NCBI GenBank assembly: GCA_947449515.1
Contig: CANFSD010000136.1
Span: forward strand, 1-5,129
Reading direction: 5' to 3'
DNA: 5,129 nucleotides
From: Bacteroidota bacterium
GTDB taxonomy: Bacteria; Bacteroidota; Bacteroidia; UKL13-3
The position numbers and the translations under genes are program-made. Below the pieces are notes generated by a model, which saw only the letters and a program-made list of their open reading frames with translations, did not search any database and was not told where the DNA came from. Below, piece by piece: positions 1 to 5,129 of the stretch (its first letter is position 1; every line of letters begins with the position of its first letter).

Positions 1-131
1 ATAAAACCATGGATGTATTTGGCAAAACCATGCGCATTGCAATTGATTACACCAAAGGCGTAGATGAAAGAGGATATTACCAACCCATGAAAAGGGATTT
101 CTTTCACCTTGGATTTTACTTTGATTTGTAA
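1..131 (+). CDS. 3' end of a gene of unknown function, product ends in beta-strand-like sequence (partial)
   Basis: An open frame enters from the left edge (first full codon at base 3) and gives 42 residues before the TAA at 129-131. The tail is rich in aromatic residues. It shows alternating hydrophobic/polar stretches (MRIAIDYT near the start, HLGFYFDL at the very end), the pattern of amphipathic strands in an outer-membrane beta-barrel. Bacteroidota barrel proteins often end in such a strand, although the last residue here is Leu rather than the more usual Phe. Its stop shares one base with the ATG of the next gene (TAATG), which suggests translational coupling and one operon. A barrel protein is an inference from the tail alone. 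I do not recognise the family, because most of the gene lies outside the window. Confidence 0.7.
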   Translation, partial: KTMDVFGKTMRIAIDYTKGVDERGYYQPMKRDFFHLGFYFDL

Positions 132-1051
132 TGAAGAAAATTGCATTCATTTTCTTTTTCATATTTATTTTCATAAAGCTTGGAATTGCCGGAGTTGGGT
201 CGAACCAAGACAGCCTAAATTTTGACTCAAGTAGTGCTATAAAAAACGATTTAAGCACAAAACAAAAACTGGTTATTGCTGGTCTGGTGGCGCAACAAGC
301 AGGCAGTTTGGCATTGGAATACAAATGGTGGTGGGAAGGCGATTACCATTCATTTGCCATAAAGAATGATGGAGGCTTTAACAATTACAGCTTAGGCATA
401 GATAAGGCGGGACATTTCTACACTTCCTATATGTACAGCAACCTCCTCTATGAATTATTAAAATGGGGTGATTTTAGTGAACAAAAATGTGCCTTTTACA
501 GTACACTCCTGCCCTTTGCTTGGGCATTGAGCATAGAAATTGGAGATGGATTTGCCACCCAATTTGCATTTTCGCCGCAAGATTTATTGGCCAATAGTTT
601 GGGAATTGGGTATGCTTATGCACAAAGAAAAATCCCATACTTACAGAATTTTAAATTCAAATTCAGTTATTTCCCAGGGCAATATTACAGACAAAATAAT
701 TATAAAAATTGGTCGCTCACGGCAGATTACAATGGCCATATCTATTGGTTGAGTACAGATATTCACAATATTCTGCCAAATACGGCAAAAGCGTATTGGC
801 CAAAATACCTCAACATTGCATTTGGGTATGGTATAAATAACTTTGCCGAGGTAAATGCTTATAAGGACCAAGGCTACCAATTGCAAAGAGAATTTTTCAT
901 TGGATTGGACTATAATTTAGCTGCAATTCCTATGAAAAACAAGACTGCAAAAGCCGCCAGAAACATGGTAGATTATTACCATTTTCCTGCGCCAGGGTTA
1001 AAGAAAACAGGCAATGGGAGTTGGCAAGCACAAACACTATTATTAAATTAA
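131..1051 (+). CDS. DUF2279 (YfiM-like) family envelope protein
   Basis: The product is 306 residues. An N-terminal hydrophobic stretch (about residues 4-20, after MKK) can serve as a signal peptide or membrane anchor; no lipobox cysteine follows it. Residues 45-165 carry the DUF2279 hallmarks: DKAGHFYTSY at 91-100, then EIGDGFATQFAFSPQD at 136-151 followed by AN-x-LG (154-158). The conserved acidic, His and Gly residues in these two blocks typify the family, which includes E. coli YfiM; no biochemical function is established that I know of. Residues 170-265 form a second part rich in Tyr, Phe and Asn with strand-like segments (LNIAFGYGI, EFFIGLDYNL), as expected of an envelope-associated domain. 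The ATG overlaps the previous stop by one base and the next gene starts 7 bases after this stop, so it is the middle of an apparent operon. Family call is fairly firm; role unknown. Confidence 0.8.
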   Translation: MKKIAFIFFFIFIFIKLGIAGVGSNQDSLNFDSSSAIKNDLSTKQKLVIAGLVAQQAGSLALEYKWWWEGDYHSFAIKNDGGFNNYSLGIDKAGHFYTSYMYSNLLYELLKWGDFSEQKCAFYSTLLPFAWALSIEIGDGFATQFAFSPQDLLANSLGIGYAYAQRKIPYLQNFKFKFSYFPGQYYRQNNYKNWSLTADYNGHIYWLSTDIHNILPNTAKAYWPKYLNIAFGYGINNFAEVNAYKDQGYQLQREFFIGLDYNLAAIPMKNKTAKAARNMVDYYHFPAPGLKKTGNGSWQAQTLLLN

Positions 1052-1058
1052 GAAACAT

Positions 1059-1370
1059 ATGAGATTTGAAAAACACCTATTTATTTGTGCCAATCAAAAG
1101 GCCGAAGGTAAAGTTTGCTGCGGCGAACAACATGGCATGGCATTGGTTGAAAAATTCAGGGAAGTTCTTAATGAAAAAGGCTTGAAAGGAAAAGTGAGGG
1201 CGCAAAAAGCGGGTTGTTTAGATGCATGTAAATTTGGACCAACACTGGTAATATATCCAGAAGGAACTTATTACAAAAATGTACAGTTAACCGATGTAGA
1301 AAAAATTGTAGAACAACATATCATACACAATAAAATTGTGGAGGAGCTTGAACTACAATGGGAGCATTAA
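1059..1370 (+). CDS. Thioredoxin-like [2Fe-2S] ferredoxin
   Basis: This 103-residue protein covers a complete single-domain ferredoxin of the thioredoxin-like fold (the type of Aquifex Fd4 and the NuoE C-terminal domain). Likely cluster ligands are Cys10, Cys21, Cys53 and Cys57, giving C-x10-C-x31-C-x3-C, close to the family pattern. The second pair sits in the recognisable AGCLDACKFGP segment, followed by LVIYPEG. Residue 20 is also Cys; in relatives this position is often Ser or another small residue, and the ligand is the Cys just before Gly, so Cys21 is preferred. The protein is presumably cytoplasmic, since no signal peptide is seen, and would carry single electrons to an unknown partner. 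It lies 7 bases after the DUF2279 gene and probably shares its mRNA. Its stop codon overlaps that of the convergent receptor gene. No Shine-Dalgarno sequence precedes the ATG. Confidence 0.88.
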   Translation: MRFEKHLFICANQKAEGKVCCGEQHGMALVEKFREVLNEKGLKGKVRAQKAGCLDACKFGPTLVIYPEGTYYKNVQLTDVEKIVEQHIIHNKIVEELELQWEH

Positions 1371-3682
1371 AAACTGTAATTATATTGAAAAACAGTTAAG
1401 CGCGGAGGGCGCATATCTGCAGGTCTTGTCATCATTTCTACATTTAAAATATTACTCATTACCAAGGCTATTTTCATACGAGAATTAATTTGGTATGCTA
1501 TGCGGGCATCCATAATGGTATTACCATTACGGTTGGCATAGCGCGCATCTGCTACTCCTTTAATAAAGGCTGTTAAGGGTAAGCTTACAAAGGCCGCATC
1601 AATATTTTGCATGCTGCTATTGTATTTTAGGCTATAACCCACTTGCCATTTTTTATAGCTAAATTGAATATCCCATTTCAACAAATGTTTGAACCTATAT
1701 TTTAACACATCAGAGCTGTCGCTGCGGGTGTTTCTGTAATTGTATGGATTCCCAATTGAATCGTGGGCATACACATAATTGGGATCGAGCATGCTTGGAT
1801 TGGTATAGGTATAACCAAATATGGTTTGCACTTTTACCTTGCCAATTTTACCTTCTGCATTTAGACTTAAATCGGCACCAATAATTTGTGTTTCTCCAAT
1901 GTTTAAGGACTTAAACCCTAAGCTTGGAAATGGGTTAAAGGGATCGGTGATGGGTTTCCAAACACCTAAATTAAAATCGATCATATTTTGGTAACGGGTA
2001 TAAAATACGGCAGCGTCTACAAAGCCATTTATTCCCTTAAATGAAAATCCTTGTTTGGCACCAAACTCTAAATTCCAGCCCGTTTCACTTTGCAATTGCG
2101 GATTAGGAAACACATTCAGCAAACCAACATTTGTGTGTACGTACCTTTCTGCAATGGAAGGAAAACGGTAGCCTTGTCCGAAGCTTGCACGGAGAAAAGA
2201 AGCTTTAGCCATTTCATAATTTACACCAGCTCTAAAAACAGGTTTGGCTTCGGCCTTTCCATTCATATTAAAATATTCATAGCGGGCACCCATACTTAGG
2301 TTTAATTTCTTAGTAGGACTTTGATCAATTTGAATAAATGCAGCATGGTTTCTACTGTTTTGTGTTCCGCTATACAAGGGACTATTAGACAGATTCATGC
2401 TTGTAACAAAGCCTCCGCTCAGGCTCATTTTAAGGGATGACACAAACTGTTGAACCAGGTATTCTCCATAAAAATTATGAGAGGAATTGTCTTGATTGGT
2501 GGTATGATCTGAAGAAGTAATATCATTTGAAACGTACATCCAACGACCACGAATTACTTGCTTTAAATTGCCGTTAACAAAAGTTACAGATGGATCGAAA
2601 TAAAAGTTTTTAGATTTGGTAGTTGAGTATTGAGAATCTAAACTGGTGTAGGCATTTTTGTAGCTCTCCCAAAGCAAAAAAGAAGCTCCATCAGAAACCA
2701 ATGCACCTGCATTCAGTCCATAAACCAGGTTTGTTTTAGGCGTAAATTTTAGATTGGTATTGAGACGCAACCTGTTATCATTTTCACCCATTCGGTAACC
2801 CTCATCGCGCAAGTAATTTCCGCTGAATGCGAGCTGTAAATTATTTTTCTTAAAGGTATGAAATGCGCTTGCCCCATATTGTTTTAAGACTTGGTTTGTC
2901 CATTTAAAATTAGCATTTTCTGGATTGCTGTAGGCACCAGAAAATACGCTGATACGGGTTATAGGCTTGTCTTTTGCCAATTCGGTTCTAAAATGCACAA
3001 TCCCACTTAAAGCACTCGAGCCATATAAAACAGAGGAAGCGCCTTTAACCACTTCCACTTGTTGTACATTTTCTATAGGAATAAAATTCCATTTCACCTG
3101 TCCGGCATCACCCGTAAGGAAAGGCATATCGTCAAGCAAAACCATCACGCGCGAACCAACACCGTAGGTCCAACCACTACCACTTCTAATATTCACCTGA
3201 CCATCAATTACGTTTACACTTGGCACTTGATCTAGCAGTTTATCCATACCCGTAGTATTTTTATTTTGTATGAGGTAAGGTTGAATAATTTCTGTGCTTA
3301 CCATTACCCGTTTAACAGATTGTTCGCTGCGGTTTGCGGTAACTAAGGTTTGGTTCAATAAGTGGGCAGTTGGTTTTAAGGATATTAATAATTTTGCACT
3401 TGTTTTGTTTTTGGGGAGGGAAATTTGGAATTCATCATAACCCACATAGGTAATTAGCAGGAAACTATCTGAAGTATTGGATTCATTAACTGGTAGAGAA
3501 AATTCTCCTTGCGCATTACTAAGGGCAATTGTTTTACCTAAGCGCACAACTGCACCCACCAAGTCTTCTCGTGTTTCTTTATCAATTACTTTACCAGAAA
3601 TGATAATAGATTGAGCATGTAAAGAAATGGGCAAAATGCTTTGAAATAGAATCCAAATGAAAAGAAATTTATATCTTGCCAT
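1367..3682 (-). CDS. TonB-dependent outer-membrane receptor with N-terminal carboxypeptidase-regulatory-like domain
   Basis: The product is 771 residues. Residues 1-24 are a signal peptide ending LHAQ. Residues 26-105 form a carboxypeptidase-regulatory-like beta-sandwich (SGKVIDKETREDLVGAVV, then LSNAQGEFSLPV and ITYVGYDEF). A TonB-box-like QTLVTA lies at 111-116. The plug domain spans about 120-235, with LDQVPSVNV, NIRSGSG, VMVLLDDMP and VEVVKGASSVLYGSSALSG. The rest is a 22-strand-type barrel with the receptor motifs GQGYRFPSIAERY (502-514) and NPQLQSETGWNLEFG (527-541), ending in Phe771. Such receptors import siderophores, cobalamin or other large ligands using TonB-ExbBD energy. The length suits the siderophore/vitamin class better than SusC (about 1000 residues), and no SusD gene is seen, but the ligand cannot be named. 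The start is secure: two TAA codons lie just upstream in frame and the next Met is residue 127. Confidence 0.95.
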   Translation of the reverse strand: MARYKFLFIWILFQSILPISLHAQSIIISGKVIDKETREDLVGAVVRLGKTIALSNAQGEFSLPVNESNTSDSFLLITYVGYDEFQISLPKNKTSAKLLISLKPTAHLLNQTLVTANRSEQSVKRVMVSTEIIQPYLIQNKNTTGMDKLLDQVPSVNVIDGQVNIRSGSGWTYGVGSRVMVLLDDMPFLTGDAGQVKWNFIPIENVQQVEVVKGASSVLYGSSALSGIVHFRTELAKDKPITRISVFSGAYSNPENANFKWTNQVLKQYGASAFHTFKKNNLQLAFSGNYLRDEGYRMGENDNRLRLNTNLKFTPKTNLVYGLNAGALVSDGASFLLWESYKNAYTSLDSQYSTTKSKNFYFDPSVTFVNGNLKQVIRGRWMYVSNDITSSDHTTNQDNSSHNFYGEYLVQQFVSSLKMSLSGGFVTSMNLSNSPLYSGTQNSRNHAAFIQIDQSPTKKLNLSMGARYEYFNMNGKAEAKPVFRAGVNYEMAKASFLRASFGQGYRFPSIAERYVHTNVGLLNVFPNPQLQSETGWNLEFGAKQGFSFKGINGFVDAAVFYTRYQNMIDFNLGVWKPITDPFNPFPSLGFKSLNIGETQIIGADLSLNAEGKIGKVKVQTIFGYTYTNPSMLDPNYVYAHDSIGNPYNYRNTRSDSSDVLKYRFKHLLKWDIQFSYKKWQVGYSLKYNSSMQNIDAAFVSLPLTAFIKGVADARYANRNGNTIMDARIAYQINSRMKIALVMSNILNVEMMTRPADMRPPRLTVFQYNYSF

Positions 3683-3694
3683 AAATTATTAATT

Positions 3695-4444
3695 ATGAAA
3701 AAAAGTTTACTTTCAATAATACTCATTTGTGCTTTGAGTTTTACAAACAATTTATTTGCACAATGCACGCCTGACCCTAACTTAACTACCTCGGGAACCT
3801 TGCCAGTGGCATTAGACACGGCAAAAGTTGGCCAATTGTACAGCCAGGTTATCCAATACCATATTACCAAAGACACTACAATTTATGTGGCCCAGCTGGG
3901 AAGTACAGTAAATGCAAAAATAGACACCTTATGGATTACAGGTGTTGTTGGGATGCCTGATGGATTTACCTACACCTGCCACAATAAGGATTGTAAAATT
4001 GTTGGCGGCGGCACTGGCTGTGCAACTTTAACAGGCACACCAAAAGCAAATTCAGCAGGAATTTACCCTTTGTTAGTACTTATTCAAATTAGGGCAACCG
4101 CCATGTTTGGTCCCTTACCTGTTTCCCAAACAGTAAACGACACCAATATGCGTTATTCTATAATAGTGCAAGGCGCAACGGGACTTGGAGAAATGGTAGA
4201 AAACCAAGATATGATTTTATATCCAAATCCTGCTAAATCTGATTTACAAGTTTATGTGCCTGCATTAAGAGAAAATGCCCAATTTACCATTAGCAATATG
4301 CAAGGCCAAACCCTTTCTAGCGGCGCAATTTCAGGCAATAGGGAAGTAAGTCATTTAAATATTTCTAACTTAAGTTCAGGGGTGTATTTTATCCAAATTC
4401 AAAGCAGCAATTGTAATTTGGTAAAGAAGTTTTGGGTTGAATAA
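3695..4444 (+). CDS. Secreted protein with Ig-like (He_PIG-like) middle region and T9SS type A sorting domain
   Basis: The product is 249 residues. Residues 1-22 or 1-23 are a signal peptide (MKKSLLSIILICALSF, ending LFAQ before Cys24). Residues 170-249 are a type A C-terminal sorting domain: ILYPNPAKSDL at 174-184, FTISNMQGQ near 197-205, LNISNLSSGVYFIQIQS at 221-237 and the end KKFWVE. This signal directs periplasmic cargo through the type IX machinery, after which it is normally removed and the cargo is released or anchored at the surface. The middle (about 42-160) resembles putative Ig domains: AKVGQLYSQVI, then GMPDGFTY, LTGTPKANSAGIYPLLV. It also holds three cysteines (95, 100, 109) in a Gly-rich segment. 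I see no catalytic motif, so binding or adhesion is only a guess. The gene is divergent from the receptor gene with 12 bases between starts. Confidence 0.9.
   Translation: MKKSLLSIILICALSFTNNLFAQCTPDPNLTTSGTLPVALDTAKVGQLYSQVIQYHITKDTTIYVAQLGSTVNAKIDTLWITGVVGMPDGFTYTCHNKDCKIVGGGTGCATLTGTPKANSAGIYPLLVLIQIRATAMFGPLPVSQTVNDTNMRYSIIVQGATGLGEMVENQDMILYPNPAKSDLQVYVPALRENAQFTISNMQGQTLSSGAISGNREVSHLNISNLSSGVYFIQIQSSNCNLVKKFWVE
3714..3747 (-). promoter_or_regulatory. Candidate promoter of the TonB-dependent receptor gene, inside the T9SS gene
   Basis: On the minus strand, TATTATTG (3721 down to 3714) matches the Bacteroidota -7 element TAnnTTTG at five of six fixed bases. It is preceded by TTTG (3747 down to 3744) with 22 bases between, within the range seen for this promoter class. 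Transcription would start near 3707, giving a leader of about 25 bases. The element lies in the signal-peptide codons of the divergent gene, which is expected because only 12 bases separate the two starts. In AT-rich DNA such matches arise by chance. Confidence 0.33.
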
Positions 4445-4449
4445 AACCC

Positions 4450-4471
4450 TTTAACAAATTATTTGTTTAAA
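4450..4471 (+). terminator. Weak AT-rich hairpin after the T9SS cargo gene
   Basis: AACAAA (4453-4458) pairs with TTTGTT (4462-4467) around a three-base TTA loop. The stem extends by TTT/AAA if one T (4468) is bulged. It begins 6 bases after the stop codon, where a terminator would be expected. The stem has only one GC pair and no T-run follows, so it may instead mark an mRNA 3' end or mean nothing. Confidence 0.25.
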
Positions 4472-4491
4472 ATAGGAGTGCTCAGAACCCG

Positions 4492-4516
4492 TGAAGTATG
4501 AGAAAAATCAACTTCA
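4492..4516. repeat. Short inverted repeat TGAAGT / ACTTCA upstream of gcvP
   Basis: TGAAGT at 4492-4497 and ACTTCA at 4511-4516 are perfect reverse complements separated by 13 bases. The dyad lies 19 bases upstream of the candidate -33 element of gcvP, where an activator site could lie. Arms of six bases at an unconstrained spacing are not rare by chance. No known operator consensus is recognised. Confidence 0.25.
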
Positions 4517-4535
4517 TAAGTCCAAAATATTTCCC

Positions 4536-4562
4536 TTTGAACACTAAAAATAAATAAATTTG
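4536..4562 (+). promoter_or_regulatory. Candidate Bacteroidota-type promoter of gcvP
   Basis: TAAATTTG at 4555-4562 is an exact match to the Bacteroidota -7 element TAnnTTTG. TTTG at 4536-4539 could be the -33 element, but the 15 bases between them are fewer than the roughly 17-23 usually quoted. Transcription would start near 4569, leaving a leader of about 28 bases before the gcvP ATG. The rest of the 152-base intergenic region (4445-4596) holds only a weak hairpin and a short dyad, listed separately. The -7 match is seen; promoter function is inferred. Confidence 0.5.
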
Positions 4563-4596
4563 TCCTTCATTTTCACGCAACAGAAAAAAATTTTAT

Positions 4597-5129
4597 ATGC
4601 AAATCAAAGCTAATCACCGCGATGAATTCGTTTATCGCCACAATTCTCCAATGGCTAATGACACTGAATCAATGCTTAAAGCTATTGGTGTAGACAGTTT
4701 AGACCAATTAATTGACGAAACAATTCCAGCTCATATTCGATTAAAGCAACCCATGAATTTGCCTGAGGCACTTTCTGAAAATGAGTTATTGTCAATGTTG
4801 AGCGAAGTAGCAGCAAAAAATAAAATTTATAAAAACTATTTAGGACAAGGTTACTACGGAACTTTTACCCCTGGAGTGGTATTGAGAAATATTATGGAAA
4901 ATCCAGGATGGTATACCGCTTACACACCTTACCAAGCAGAAATTGCCCAAGGACGTTTAGAAGCATTGCTCAATTACCAAACCATGATTATTGATTTAAC
5001 GGGTATGGAAATTGCCAACGCATCTCTTCTTGATGAAGGTACTGCGGCCGGTGAAGCCATGCACATGTTATATGCAGAAACTAAAAAAGAAAAAGCAAAT
5101 AAATTTTTCGTTTCGAACCAAGTTTTCCC
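4597..5129 (+). CDS. gcvP: Glycine dehydrogenase (decarboxylating), glycine cleavage system P-protein, N-terminal part (partial)
   Basis: The frame is open from ATG 4597 to the right edge, giving 177 full residues of a protein usually about 950 long. P-protein is the PLP enzyme that decarboxylates glycine and passes the aminomethyl group to lipoylated H-protein in the cytoplasm. Diagnostic segments are FVYRHNSP (11-18), IGVDSLDQLIDETIP (30-44), YLGQGYYGTFTPGVVLRN (81-98), ENPGWYTAYTPYQAEIAQGR (101-120) and the run NYQTMIIDLTGMEIANASLL (126-145) followed by DEGTAAGEAM. The PLP-binding lysine lies in the C-terminal half, outside the window. The first segment reads RHNSP where many homologues have RHIGP, a mild variation. 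An in-frame TAA at 4555 with no ATG between it and 4597 fixes the start. A separate promoter candidate precedes the gene, so it probably begins its own transcription unit. Confidence 0.97.
   Translation, partial: MQIKANHRDEFVYRHNSPMANDTESMLKAIGVDSLDQLIDETIPAHIRLKQPMNLPEALSENELLSMLSEVAAKNKIYKNYLGQGYYGTFTPGVVLRNIMENPGWYTAYTPYQAEIAQGRLEALLNYQTMIIDLTGMEIANASLLDEGTAAGEAMHMLYAETKKEKANKFFVSNQVF

Noticed and set aside
540..886. Plus- and minus-strand open frames of 70 and 81 codons inside the DUF2279 gene
   Set aside because: No domain resemblance, fully contained in a gene with clear family motifs; treated as chance frames.
1372..1397. Inverted repeat AACTGT / ACAGTT near the 3' end of the receptor gene, followed on the minus strand by a T-run, as a terminator
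   Set aside because: The stem is six pairs with only two GC pairs and a 14-base loop, and it lies within the last sense codons. The T-run leads straight into the stop codon, so termination there would leave almost no sequence after it.
2090..3167. Two plus-strand open frames of 66-69 codons opposite the receptor gene (2090-2299 and 2967-3167)
   Set aside because: They are antisense to conserved receptor motifs and have no recognisable product.
3764..3766. Cys24 of the T9SS protein as a lipoprotein attachment site
   Set aside because: The residue before the Cys is Gln, not Gly, Ala or Ser as a lipobox needs, and a C-terminal T9SS signal explains export; ordinary signal peptidase cleavage is more likely.
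3586..3876. Minus-strand open frame of 96 codons spanning the divergent junction
   Set aside because: It overlaps both signal-peptide regions in another frame, shows no recognisable domain and has low-complexity hydrophobic content; it is a shadow of two well-supported genes.
4570..4596. Shine-Dalgarno site or glycine riboswitch before gcvP
   Set aside because: The sequence before the ATG is an A/T run without a GGAGG-like motif, normal for Bacteroidota, and the space after the promoter candidate is too short for a riboswitch.

Overview
The window looks like ordinary chromosomal DNA from a member of the Bacteroidota. The evidence is an AT-rich composition, a TonB-dependent receptor with an N-terminal carboxypeptidase-regulatory-like domain, a secreted protein ending in a type IX secretion (T9SS type A) sorting domain, no obvious Shine-Dalgarno sequences, and a match to the Bacteroidota promoter element TAnnTTTG. 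Genus cannot be told from the sequence.

Layout. Positions 1-1370 hold three tightly packed plus-strand genes that look like one operon: the 3' end of a gene whose product ends in beta-strand-like sequence, a DUF2279-family envelope protein whose ATG overlaps the previous stop by one base, and a small thioredoxin-like [2Fe-2S] ferredoxin 7 bases further on. The ferredoxin gene converges on a minus-strand TonB-dependent receptor gene (1367-3682), and the two stop codons share the four bases TTAA. The receptor gene is head to head with a plus-strand gene for a T9SS-exported protein (3695-4444), with only 12 bases between the start codons. After a 152-base intergenic region carrying a good promoter candidate comes the 5' end of gcvP (glycine cleavage P-protein), which runs off the window at 5129.

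How the genes work together. Most products are envelope-associated: the receptor imports an unidentified ligand across the outer membrane, the T9SS cargo is exported to the surface or medium, and DUF2279 proteins are envelope proteins. The receptor and T9SS gene must share regulatory DNA, so they may be co-regulated. gcvP is a central-metabolism gene, probably in its own transcription unit. I found no RNA genes, CRISPR arrays, insertion sequences, phage genes or defence genes, and nothing that makes a convincing case for a new multi-gene system. The most interesting points are the compressed divergent junction and the uncharacterised T9SS cargo next to the receptor.
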